NCBI RefSeq assembly: GCF_964019585.1
Contig: NZ_OZ026454.1
Coordinates: 496,001-560,000, forward strand
From: Candidatus Mesenet endosymbiont of Agriotes lineatus
Lineage (GTDB): Bacteria > Pseudomonadota > Alphaproteobacteria > Rickettsiales > Anaplasmataceae
Length of the DNA stretch: 64,000 nt
Direction: 5' to 3'
A program made the position numbers and the translations under genes. Positions 1 to 8,426 of this stretch are shown piece after piece (positions within the stretch are counted from its first letter, which is position 1; the number at the start of each line of letters is the position of its first letter). The notes below the pieces were generated by a model. That model was not told the origin of the DNA. It worked only from the letters and a program-made list of their open reading frames with translations, and searched no databases.

Positions 1-622
1 TTCTTGTGCACCTTCATTATCAATGTTAGTAGATAATAAACTTGCTCCTCTCTTTATTATACTGATAAGTTCTTCGAATGAGTAAAATTCTAAATGCACT
101 GGAATGCCAAAACGATCTCTTAAAGGACCAGAAAGCAAGCCAAGGCGTTGTTGTTGCTCCAACTAAAGTAAAAGGTGGTATATCAATCCTTAAAGTTCGT
201 GCAGAACACCCTTCTCCCACTATTATATCAAGACAATAGTCTTCCATTGCAGTATAAAGTACTTCCTCTATGTTACTGCTAAGCCTGTGAATCTCGTCAA
301 TGAAAAGAACATCTTTTGCTTGTAGGTTAGTAAGTATTGCTGCTAGATCTCCAGCCTTACTGAGCAGAGGACCAGAGGTTGCACGAAAACTTGCTCTTAA
401 CTCTTTTGCTATTATGTGAGCTAAGGTTGTTTTGCCAAGGCCTGGTGGACCACATAGCAAAACATGATCCATAGCTTCGCCCCTTGCATAAGCAGCACTA
501 ATAAAAATTTTTAAATTCTGTACAGTACCCTTTTGTCCAGTGAAGTCATCTAATTTTTCCGGTCTAATATTAACGTTGCATACATCTTCTTCATGTTCAT
601 TTCCTGATAGCATGGACTTCAT
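1..622 (-). pseudogene. ruvB: RuvB Holliday junction helicase, frameshifted, 3' end outside window
   Basis: RuvB is the hexameric AAA+ motor that drives branch migration of Holliday junctions with RuvA and RuvC. From the start at 622 the N-terminal domain is clear: [11 protein letters not shown], Walker [13 protein letters not shown] (about residues 58-69), Walker [10 protein letters not shown] (about 106-114) and sensor 1 LVGATT (about 152-157). At about position 160 one extra base shifts the frame. The track then reads junk to a stop at 26, while the other frame continues the expected RuvB sequence ([20 protein letters not shown]) to base 1 without a stop. So the family match is certain but the reading frame is broken. 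RuvB is normally conserved in this family, so a sequencing or assembly indel is as likely as a real lesion. No ruvA lies upstream within the window. Confidence 0.9.
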
Positions 623-731
623 AGATACAAGTAGCTGATTTAAAAATTAATTTCAGATTTTTGCTTCATGCTACTGATATTTCTCTAAAAAGCAATTAAT
701 TTACCAATCACAAATATCTACATAGCAATGT

Positions 732-2147
732 TTAGCTAATTGAAGAACTTGATATAGGCACTAGCTCAGTAACTGCTTCAACGTTTTCCAATTCATTAGT
801 TGCTAATGTACTATTATACTGTTCTTGATTATCAACGTTAATTTGAGTAGCAATGTTTGCTGATTCCATACTTGAATTCTTATTAATATAAAATGCTTTC
901 TCTTTATCGCCATAGTATACCACAAGTGTACAAAACATAAGTACCACTGTTGTCATAGCAGAGATAAAAAGGGCTGCTTCTTGCATACCAAGCAGGAAGC
1001 AACAAATAGCTCCTATAGTAAATGGTGATATCAATACTATGATAGAACATAAAAATTTACCTCTATTTTGTAATTTAGAGTTACAGAAACCATTAATATC
1101 GTTAATTGTACTGAAAGAAGAAGTGGATATTCTAGTGTTAGCTGGTTTGAAGAGCTCTATCATTTCTGTATTTCTTTTCATTTTTGCATAACTTAGTGGC
1201 GTATTACCAGAACAATCTTCTGCATTAATATCAGCCCCTGCTTTTATAAGAAGCATAGCAATGTCAGGTCTGCTCTCCAGAACAGCAATATGCAAGGGGG
1301 TTATTTTTTTACAATTTTTTGTGTTAATATCAGCCTTTGCATTAATTAATAGCTCAACCATATCAACGTTACCTTTCACAGTTGCATCGTGTAAAACTGT
1401 GTTACCTTCAGTATGTTTGATGTTAACGTCAGCCTTATAACTTATCAAAAGGTTAGACATATGCATGTTATTATTTGTAACAGCTATATATAAAGGTGTC
1501 CTAGTGAGTTTGTCTTTGAAATCTATATTAGCCCCTGAATTTACAAGTAACTTAACCATGTTAGGATTGTTTTTCTCAACAGCAATATGTAATGCTGTAG
1601 TACCTGCACAAGACCCTAGACTAATATTAGCTTTTAGGTTTATAAGAAGCTTAATTATACTTATATTATTACTATTGGCAGCAATGTGCAGTGCTGTATA
1701 TCCTCCTTCACTAATCTCATTAATATCTATTTTGATGGTAGTAACTAATAATTTAATAACTTCAGGACTGTTATAAAGAGCAGCTAAATGCAAGGGTGTA
1801 TGGCCATAATAATCTCCTTCGTCAGTGAGAGCACCATTCTTTGTAAGTAACTCGACAATAGATATTTCATCATTTTCAGTGGCAAGATGCATTGGTGTAA
1901 ACCCAGATAAATCTCGTGGGTTAACATCGGCGTTTTCTTCTATAAGAAGATGAACAGTATCTATATCACGATTATGAACTGCATGGTGTAAAAATGTCAT
2001 GCAGTATTTATCTGGTGTATCAAGTGTCATATTGTACCCAGTAAGTATTTTATTCACTTCACAACCTGATTCTTGTTTATTCAAGTTACTATTATGTACA
2101 ATTTGATATATTTCATTATAGCATTTATCATAATTGTCTATACTCAT
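732..2147 (-). CDS. Ankyrin-repeat membrane protein (471 aa)
   Basis: About eight or nine ANK repeats span residues 50-345, recognisable by repeated TPLHLA/TALHIA, LLI and ADIN/ANID elements. A strongly hydrophobic stretch at about 373-416 looks like two closely spaced membrane segments, followed by a polar C-terminal tail. ANK repeats bind proteins, and in Anaplasmataceae such proteins are often host-interaction candidates, but no function is shown here. The next gene upstream (2317-3751) is a paralogue: the membrane region and the following KEKAFYINKNSSMES segment are almost identical, so this is a recent tandem duplication. An 18-base dyad (2174-2191) lies 26 bases before the start codon. 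There is no N-terminal signal peptide. Function unknown. Confidence 0.85.
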   Translation of the reverse strand: MSIDNYDKCYNEIYQIVHNSNLNKQESGCEVNKILTGYNMTLDTPDKYCMTFLHHAVHNRDIDTVHLLIEENADVNPRDLSGFTPMHLATENDEISIVELLTKNGALTDEGDYYGHTPLHLAALYNSPEVIKLLVTTIKIDINEISEGGYTALHIAANSNNISIIKLLINLKANISLGSCAGTTALHIAVEKNNPNMVKLLVNSGANIDFKDKLTRTPLYIAVTNNNMHMSNLLISYKADVNIKHTEGNTVLHDATVKGNVDMVELLINAKADINTKNCKKITPLHIAVLESRPDIAMLLIKAGADINAEDCSGNTPLSYAKMKRNTEMIELFKPANTRISTSSFSTINDINGFCNSKLQNRGKFLCSIIVLISPFTIGAICCFLLGMQEAALFISAMTTVVLMFCTLVVYYGDKEKAFYINKNSSMESANIATQINVDNQEQYNSTLATNELENVEAVTELVPISSSSIS

Positions 2148-2173
2148 GTCAATACCCCTTGAGTTTTAGAATA

Positions 2174-2191
2174 TATACTATATTTAGTATA
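2174..2191. promoter_or_regulatory. 18-base dyad upstream of ANK gene
   Basis: Perfect inverted repeat with 7-base arms TATACTA/TAGTATA and a 4-base spacer, 26 bases before the start of the 471-residue ANK gene. Close relatives of the same dyad lie before two other ANK genes (3780-3797 and 14782-14799). This could be an operator or an extended promoter element. That role is inference from position and repetition only. Confidence 0.45.
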
Positions 2192-2316
2192 AAATTATTA
2201 GCTCGCAAGGATTTATACTTATCTCCAAATCTTTCTAACAAAGAATAAGGGTTAGCATCTTTTAGTGTATATTAAGTATTCAACAGGTTAGGGATAAATT
2301 ACAATAGCAACATTTA

Positions 2317-3751
2317 TCAGGTTGGAGTACTCAGAATAGGCATTAATTCAGAAGATGGAACAATGTTAAAATTTCTCGTTTTCCTAGTATTTTTTAACTC
2401 ATTCATTTCTAATATACTATTATGCTGTACTTGATTATCAACATTAATTTGAGTAGCAATGTTTGCTGATTCCATACTTGAATTCTTATTAATATAGAAT
2501 GCTTTCTCTTTATCGCCAAAGCATACCATAAGTATACAAAACATAAGTACCACTGTTGTCATAGCAGAGATAAAAAGGGCTGCTTCTTGCATACCAAGCA
2601 GGAAGCAACAAATAGCTCCTATAGTAAATGGTGATGTAAACGCTATAATAGCACATAAAGCTTTACATTTATCTTGTAATTTATAGTTATGAACTTCATT
2701 GACATCTTTAATTGTGATCAGAGAAGGAATAGATACTTCAGTATTATCTAACTTAAGAAATTCTATTATTTTTCTATTTTTTTTTATTTCCGCATAGCTT
2801 AATGGCGTATTATCAGAATGATCCTTTGCATTAATATCAGACCCTGCCTTTACAAGAAGTATAGTGATGTTAAGTCTATTATCCATAACGGCAATATGTA
2901 AGGGAGTTATTTTTTCGTAATTTTTTACATTAACATCAGCTCTCATATTGATTAATAGCTTAATTATATCAACATTATTTTTTACAATTGCAATATACAA
3001 AGCTGTATAGCCGTCATTATCTTTGATATCAACATTAGCCCTATAACTTATTAGACGAGTAGCCATACATATGTTATTATCAACAACAGTCAAGTATAAA
3101 GGTGTTCTACCAAGTTTGTCTTTTTGGTCTATATCAGCTCCTGACTTTATAAGTATCTTAACTATATTGGGGTTATTTTTCTCAACGGCAAGATGTAATG
3201 CTGTAAGGCCAGCACTAGACCCTAGATTAACATCAGCCTCTAGGTTTATTAGAAGTTCAGCCGTATTTATATCATTATTGAAAACAGCAAGATGTAATGG
3301 TGTGTCCTCCATCATTAACTTCATTAATATCTACTTCTAAGGCAGTAACTAATAATTCAATGGTTTCTAAATTACCATAAAAAGCAGCTATATGTAGAGG
3401 TGTGCAACCAAAGTGGTCTTCTTCATTAGGACAGGCATCCCTACCTGCAAGCAAATTAATAATATGTATATCGTTATTTGCAGCAGCAAGATGTATGGGT
3501 GTAAAACCCGCATAACCTCGCATATGAATATCAGCTCCCTCCTCTATTAGGAAAGTGGTAGTATGTATATCACGATTATAAATTGCACAGTGCAAAAATG
3601 TGTTATCGTATTGATTTTTTGTATCAAGTGTTATATCGTATTTTGTAAGTATTTTATTTAATACATAACTTAATTCTTGTTTATTCAAATCACTATTATG
3701 TGCAACTTGGCATATATCATTGTAGTATTTATTATATTCAGCCATGCCCAT
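2317..3751 (-). pseudogene. Ankyrin-repeat membrane protein, frameshifted paralogue
   Basis: One ANK gene is split into two frames. The N-terminal part reads from 3751 to 3275, and the rest reads to the stop at 2317. Near 3300 the first frame reads NDGGH and then leaves the ANK pattern, while the second frame resumes TPLHLAVFNN, so a single indel joins them. Repaired, the product would be about 470 residues with ANK repeats, then the same two-helix membrane region (SPFTIGAICCFLLGMQEAAL) as the neighbour at 732-2147. It carries an extra acidic/polar C-terminal tail. A related dyad lies 28 bases before the start. It could still make two fragments, but the second has no evident ribosome binding site. 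Confidence 0.8.
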
Positions 3752-3779
3752 ATCAATACTCCTTCCATTGACAAGAGTT

Positions 3780-3797
3780 TATACTTTAATTAGTATA
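3780..3797. promoter_or_regulatory. 18-base dyad upstream of ANK gene
   Basis: Inverted repeat with 6-base arms TATACT/AGTATA and a 6-base spacer, the same overall length as the dyad at 2174-2191, 28 bases before the start of the broken ANK gene. The conservation in the two tandem copies could simply reflect their duplication. Confidence 0.4.
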
Positions 3798-3931
3798 AAA
3801 TTGTCAATGGTAGAAAACTGAAGCTTTAAAATTTGTATCAAAATAATTTCTAATGAAGAAAAAGATTAAAGATTAACTTTTTTAGTATATTATAAAATAT
3901 TCAGTGCGTTAGATATAAGCCATAAAAGAAG

Positions 3932-3960
3932 TTGACACAGAGGCACAGAAACCTAATAAT
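3932..3960 (+). promoter_or_regulatory. Sigma70-type promoter for rpsD
   Basis: A perfect TTGACA at 3932-3937 is followed by a 17-base spacer and AATAAT at 3955-3960 (5 of 6 to TATAAT). The start codon of rpsD follows 28 bases later. It probably drives rpsD, tRNA-Leu and iscX together, since no other strong promoter is seen between them. Confidence 0.6.
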
Positions 3961-3988
3961 TTAATTAATTTTTAGAATTCAATATTTT

Positions 3989-4636
3989 ATGGGAAACATG
4001 ATAAGTAGGAAATACGGCGTTAGCCGTAGGTATGGTGTAAATTTATGGGGTCAAGCTAAAGATCCAGTAAATTCACGCAAATATCCACCAGGGCAACATG
4101 GTACTTCTGGTTTTAAGAAGCTTTCTGATTTTGGGAAACAGTTTGCTGCACATAAAAAGCTTAAGGCTTACTATAATTTTCGTACTAGTAGGCAATTTAA
4201 AAATATATTTGTAAAAGCAAAGAAGATGGTAAAGAAAGTCGGTAATATAATAGATAGTTTTACTGGCTTACTTGAATCACGTTTAATGTCGGTATTGTAT
4301 CGCTCTGAGCTTGCATCAACAATTTTTATGGCTAGACAATTTGTATCTCATAGCCATGTAACTGTTAATGGTAAAATGGTAAATATTGCTAGTTATACGG
4401 TTAAACCTGGTGATCTTATAAAAATTAAGAAGAAGTTAATTCACTCAAATGGAAAGAAGGAATCAGAAGTTCAGTTAGGGGCACTTGCATCAGCCCCTTA
4501 TTTGAAAGTGGGTGTGTGTGTTGAGGACAAGCAGGAATATTATGTAATAGAATATTTAAGAATGCCAAAGTTGTCCGAGATTCCTTATCCAATTGATATG
4601 GAAGTCAATTTAATTGTTGAATTCTTCTCAAGATAA
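3989..4636 (+). CDS. rpsD: 30S ribosomal protein S4
   Basis: S4 is a primary 16S rRNA-binding protein that nucleates assembly of the small subunit body. At 215 aa it is of normal length. The N-terminal signature KYPPGQHG and FGKQFAAHKKLK segment, the S4 RNA-binding domain (about residues 95-160, LESRLMSVLYRSELAST ... VTVNGKMVNIASYTVKPGD) and the C-terminal EIPYPIDMEVNLIVEFFSR are all present. The third ATG-equivalent at residue 4 (MISRKYG) may be the true start. The central part (residues 65-85 and 150-185) differs from the usual Wolbachia and Ehrlichia forms as I recall them, which hints at a lineage outside the common Wolbachia strains. tRNA-Leu follows within 5 bases of the stop. Confidence 0.97.
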   Translation: MGNMISRKYGVSRRYGVNLWGQAKDPVNSRKYPPGQHGTSGFKKLSDFGKQFAAHKKLKAYYNFRTSRQFKNIFVKAKKMVKKVGNIIDSFTGLLESRLMSVLYRSELASTIFMARQFVSHSHVTVNGKMVNIASYTVKPGDLIKIKKKLIHSNGKKESEVQLGALASAPYLKVGVCVEDKQEYYVIEYLRMPKLSEIPYPIDMEVNLIVEFFSR

Positions 4637-4640
4637 TATT

Positions 4641-4728
4641 GCCCGTGTGGCGGAATTGGTAGACGCAGCGGACTTAAAATCCGTGGGTTATTACAACCTT
4701 GGGAGTTCAAGTCTCCCCATGGGCACCA
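4641..4728 (+). tRNA. tRNA-Leu (UAA)
   Basis: Acceptor arms GCCCGTG and CATGGGC pair (one G-U), followed by discriminator A and an encoded CCA at 4726-4728. The anticodon loop CTTAAAA gives anticodon UAA. A long variable arm (GGGTTATTACAACCT) marks a class II tRNA, and the T arm carries GTTCAAG. It sits 5 bases after the rpsD stop and may be processed from the same transcript. Confidence 0.95.
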
Positions 4729-4743
4729 TTTATGTGATATAAT

Positions 4744-4941
4744 ATGGTAAAATGGACTGACATAGAGGATATAGCAATTGCTTTAGAGGATGTATATCCT
4801 GATGAAGATATAGCAAATATTAGATTCATTAAACTTAAAAAGATGGTAACCTTGTTACAGGGTTTTAATGATAATCCAGATAGGTGCAATGAAAGAATAC
4901 TTGAAGCAATACAGTTAAAATGGATTGAAGAACGTAGTTAA
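4744..4941 (+). CDS. iscX: Fe-S cluster assembly protein IscX
   Basis: Small acidic 65-residue protein of the IscX/YfhJ family, which binds the cysteine desulfurase IscS and iron and tunes Fe-S cluster assembly on IscU. The family pattern is clear: KWTDIEDIAIALEDVYPDED at the N terminus, the DNPDRCNERILEAI segment and a C-terminal WIEER. Length is the usual one. It starts 15 bases after the tRNA-Leu CCA end, so it is most likely co-transcribed with rpsD. The rest of the isc operon is not in this window. Confidence 0.9.
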   Translation: MVKWTDIEDIAIALEDVYPDEDIANIRFIKLKKMVTLLQGFNDNPDRCNERILEAIQLKWIEERS

Positions 4942-4970
4942 AAATATATAGAGTAGCAATAGGGGGTGTT

Positions 4971-6533
4971 GTGAGTGGACAAATCATACAAAAGTTAACA
5001 AAAAAGTTAATGGAAGGTGTTAAAGTAGATATACCTGTAGTTTCTCCAACTCAGGAAGTTGTTGGGGAAGTGGTAACTTTTCTGAGAAAATATTCTACTA
5101 ATGGTACGATACCATTAGCTATTTCTACTTCTCTTGCGACTTTTACATTATCCTACTTTATTGGTTTTTCCTTAATTAATACAAGAAATCAAAGTATACA
5201 TGGATATGTAATTATTGCTTCTATTTTATCATCACTTCTTATTTTATCACTCATACTTAATTCATGGTATAGAACAATTGCCAAGAATGAAAAAACAGGA
5301 AATGAGTTATTAAACAGTGATCTAAACAAAGATGGTAAAGGTGGGATAGATAAAATAAAGATTATTTTAGATTTTAAAGAAGGAAGAACACTTGAATATG
5401 TTGTTCCAGTTAATTTAAGTCGAATAGATGAATTAAGGCATCAGGCAAGAGAAAGTAGATATAGAATTTTATTGTTATCTATTCCTATAGTAATGCCAAC
5501 TATAACACTACTGGCAATGTTAGCAGCCAGTGAATTCAACATTAAAAATCTTTATGTTGATATTCCAATATTAATTTTATTTTTTTCTATTTTCCTTGCA
5601 AAGTTGGGCTTTACTGTATGCAAAGCAAAAGAAAACAAAATGAGTGATTACACTTCTTTACAATTTAGTAATAACGATATTCTATTTAATTTTAGAAGTA
5701 AAAGTTTGAAGATAACAGTGATAAATGAGCAATTCAAGAAGCAAGATCTTGATAAGAAAGAAGATAAAAAGGAAACAGAAAATAATGAAGATGAGTGTTG
5801 TTCTGGTACAGATTTGAACGAAGAAGAGCATGGATCACCTGTTACTCGTAGTGATAGTAGTGATACAATGTATAGCGCAGTCAACGCTAAACGAACTTCA
5901 CTTATTACTGAAGATAGACAAGAAGAATCAGAAGAATCAAGACCATGGTTTAGTGGTATAGGAGCAAAGGCAGGAGAAGCATTAGGAAAAGAAATAGCAC
6001 GGCCAGTTGGACAAGCTGTGTGTGCAATAGAGAAAACATGCAAAGATATATCAAAAGCAGCACAAGGAGCAGAGCAAATGGGACGTGATGTATCAGAATT
6101 AAAGGCACCAATAAAGCAAATGTGTGAAGACGTATCAAATGCAACAAAGCAGCTTAAACATACATTAAGAGACGTATCTAAAACTGCAAAACAGATAAAT
6201 CAGACTTCTGTTCATATTTCAAAGTTTTTTAAAAGGTTAGAGTCTTATTTTCCAAGTAAAAATGATAATACTTATTCAAATATGTTACTTGAAGATATAT
6301 TACCAATACTGAGCTTTAATCTTAAAGGTGGCAAAAATTGCTTAGATGACACTATAAGTAATTTAGTAGATGGTAAAGTAATAGTCACTTATCAGAAAGG
6401 TTCAACTTTAGAGTTTCCCACACCTACAAAAAAAACTGGAGCAATGGCAGAAATGAGTAGCTTTGTGGGATCATATATAGAAGGTTTAAAAGTGACAGTA
6501 GGAAAAGATGGTTTTATTTTGGGAAAAGATTGA
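4971..6533 (+). CDS. Multi-pass membrane protein with coiled-coil tail, function unknown
   Basis: GTG start, chosen because AGGGGG lies just upstream. Of 520 residues, four hydrophobic segments can be seen at about 46-69, 78-100, 165-186 and 193-217. A charged, low-complexity linker follows (about 255-320, rich in E, D, K, S), then a helical region at about 325-425 in which DVS/DIS-K-x-x-K-Q-x repeats suggest a long amphipathic coiled coil. The C-terminal 100 residues contain two copies of a short theme (GGKxCLDDT...VIVTYQKGSTLEF resembles the earlier segment IKIILDFKEGRTLEYVVP at about 125-142). This internal duplication suggests a repeated small domain facing the same side of the membrane. 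I do not recognise the family. Similar hydrophobic/coiled-coil proteins are common in Wolbachia-like genomes. Confidence 0.75.
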   Translation: MSGQIIQKLTKKLMEGVKVDIPVVSPTQEVVGEVVTFLRKYSTNGTIPLAISTSLATFTLSYFIGFSLINTRNQSIHGYVIIASILSSLLILSLILNSWYRTIAKNEKTGNELLNSDLNKDGKGGIDKIKIILDFKEGRTLEYVVPVNLSRIDELRHQARESRYRILLLSIPIVMPTITLLAMLAASEFNIKNLYVDIPILILFFSIFLAKLGFTVCKAKENKMSDYTSLQFSNNDILFNFRSKSLKITVINEQFKKQDLDKKEDKKETENNEDECCSGTDLNEEEHGSPVTRSDSSDTMYSAVNAKRTSLITEDRQEESEESRPWFSGIGAKAGEALGKEIARPVGQAVCAIEKTCKDISKAAQGAEQMGRDVSELKAPIKQMCEDVSNATKQLKHTLRDVSKTAKQINQTSVHISKFFKRLESYFPSKNDNTYSNMLLEDILPILSFNLKGGKNCLDDTISNLVDGKVIVTYQKGSTLEFPTPTKKTGAMAEMSSFVGSYIEGLKVTVGKDGFILGKD

Positions 6534-6609
6534 AAGTTTAAAATGTAATAGTGGTTGAGTTAAAATTTCGTTTATATCATAAACAAAAAGCTCTCTAAGA
6601 ACCTATCTT

Positions 6610-7065
6610 AAAAAGGAATGAGGAAAAGAATATGATAAGACAAATAAAAGATAGGAGAATAAGTGACAAGGAATGGAAAATTTTGGAGTTGCATAAGGGG
6701 CAATAGAAGGAAGCATAACATTACAACAATGTGACAAGATGAGGGGTATGCTGCCAAAAACCATGGAAGGAGGATATGATGCTGGCAAGAAAATAAATCT
6801 TGTAATTGCTGTTAAAATTACACCTCCTTATTCAGGCTAAAGAAAAAGTTACAGAAAGGATATACAGGTAAATTACAAGTTAACAGGATAACAATTACCA
6901 AAAAAGTAGTTGATACAGGATTTTAGGTTATTCCTAAACGCTGGATTGTTGAAACTCCAATTTTAGGCGAAGAATTATTAGCACTCTCCCCAAAAGCTAA
7001 TATTTTCTTTAATATATTATGCTTCGTAAATTAGCTCATTTTTAAGTTTGTAGACAGGTTCTAAA
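6610..7065 (+). mobile_element. Decayed IS transposase remnant (IS5-like)
   Basis: No intact frame. Pieces resemble an IS4/IS5-type DDE transposase: a segment near 6755-6800 with YDAGKKIN, and near 6925-6960 IPKRWIVET, which matches the conserved region around the last catalytic glutamate (normally RWVVERTFAW). Stops and frame changes separate the pieces. Terminal inverted repeats were not found, so the boundaries are approximate. Confidence 0.5.
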
Positions 7066-7290
7066 GAAATGGTAAATATTCTAATGAATAACGGTGCAGA
7101 TCCAAATATAGGTGATTGGGGAGGAATCACACCTATACATGACACTAATGGAAATCCAGCACCTAAAGTTAATGAAGGAGGTAGTTTAAAGATTTTCATT
7201 AAAAATATTCAATGTCAAACTAAATTTTTAGCTCAGGTCAATTTTCAATCTATTGGGAGAGAAGATATCAAAAAGCCCAATTTGGTATAG
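7066..7290 (+). pseudogene. Ankyrin-repeat fragment
   Basis: A short frame begins MVNILMNNGADPNIGDWGG and continues ITPIHDTNGNPAP, an ANK repeat junction with the usual LLxxGAdxN and TPLH elements. Only about one repeat can be seen, and the C-terminal part (KIFIKNIQCQTKF) does not look like ANK. It lies directly after the IS remnant, which probably cut off its 5' part. Confidence 0.5.
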
Positions 7291-7329
7291 CATCTGCCTT
7301 CTTTATGTAGTTAGCTTAAGCTTTAGTAT

Positions 7330-7600
7330 TTTAGTGATTTGATATGGATCTAATTGTACTAAATACAGATATTTACAGGTCAGAGAGGAATTATCAGAGA
7401 ATGCAAATTATGTAGAATCTGATCATATACATATTCTATATCTCCAAATATCCAACAATATATTAAACAGGAATTTGGGCAACTAAGAAAAAGGTATTTG
7501 AGCAATTTGCTGTCACAATGTCAATTCTACAGATATGCAAAGGTATATTAAGGAACATGCAATAATTGCAATATTTTAGAGTTTTAAAACTTGCTTTATA
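7330..7600 (+). mobile_element. IS200/IS605-family TnpA remnant
   Basis: Broken frames spell parts of a Y1 HUH transposase: KYRYLQVREELSEN, then SDHIHIL (the metal-binding H-x-H motif), then QYIKQEFGQLRKRY in another frame, and finally MQRYIKEH near 7535-7560. The order matches TnpA of IS200/IS605 elements. The catalytic tyrosine region has decayed. A 22-base hairpin follows at 7614-7635, as expected for the end of such an element. Confidence 0.6.
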
Positions 7601-7613
7601 AACTTTAACTCAT

Positions 7614-7635
7614 ACCACCAGCTAAAGCTGGTGGT
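7614..7635. repeat. Hairpin, probable IS200/IS605 end
   Basis: ACCACCAGC and GCTGGTGGT form a 9-base stem around a TAAA loop. Such stems mark the ends recognised by HUH transposases of the IS200/IS605 type, and this one lies 14 bases beyond the TnpA remnant. It could also act as a weak terminator, but no T-run follows. Confidence 0.55.
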
Positions 7636-8426
7636 AATTGATGATTTAAAACAAAAAATGAGCAGGACTTCTACTCTGTATGATGCTCTAAACGTTTCTC
7701 AAAATATGGTCATACACTGCTATTTCATAAATGTATACAATGATAAGCGTTAGCTTAAACTTAAGAAGTCAGAGAGCTCAAGACAAAATACTACGTTTTC
7801 TAACATCAACAAAAATCCAGATTTACTCTCAAAACTACAAAAGGTACCCATGTTTTAGAGAAAAAAGGCTTAAAAAGCTACGTTATGGAAAGTGAAACAG
7901 GGGATTATTTTATAGCATAATTAGATACAAAGGTATACGTGTACACTGGATGAAATATGTTACTGTAGCAGGTTTAAGATCATGCCAAAATTAGAATAGA
8001 GAAAAGTTCGTATAAGTTGCTATGGTGGACCATTCCACCCTCTCTAAACTTTTTCTCTGTTTGATTCTTGAGTACTGTAAAATGGCCTATAGCAGTATAT
8101 TCTAGTAATAGTATGAAGTAATGAAGGTACTTACCCTTCAGAGAAAAAGGAAAATAATAACAGGTAAAGTTCGGTAAATATAACATTTTCGTTCAGCTCT
8201 AGTTTCAGTTAAAATATATAAATCAAATTATCTTATTTAATGTATCAAAGAATTAATTGTTTTCTTTAACTTTATATGTATGGTTTTTGAGTACTAACAT
8301 ATTGCAACTGACTTCGATATAATATCTTAATTCTGCCATATTGCGAGGGAAAGTATCCTTTTTTCTATCTGGAAAATTTTATTAACTTGGACAATGTGTT
8401 ATATGTAAATATTTCCACAATATTAC
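7636..8426. other. Non-coding, decayed sequence
   Basis: No convincing gene. Short open frames (for example on the plus strand about 7650-7980 and minus strand 7980-8186) contain stops or have no recognisable motif and no ribosome binding site. The stretch may contain further IS debris, but I could not assign it. From 8220 on it is very AT-rich. Confidence 0.4.

Noticed and set aside
4707-4889. 60-codon minus-strand open frame over tRNA-Leu and iscX
   Set aside because: Antisense to a tRNA and a recognised gene.
5648-6147. Minus-strand open frames of 131 and 65 codons within the 520-residue membrane protein
   Set aside because: Antisense of the charged linker and coiled coil. No start signals.
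7614-7635. Rho-independent terminator
   Set aside because: Stem is strong but no T-run follows on either strand; the IS200/IS605 context explains it better.
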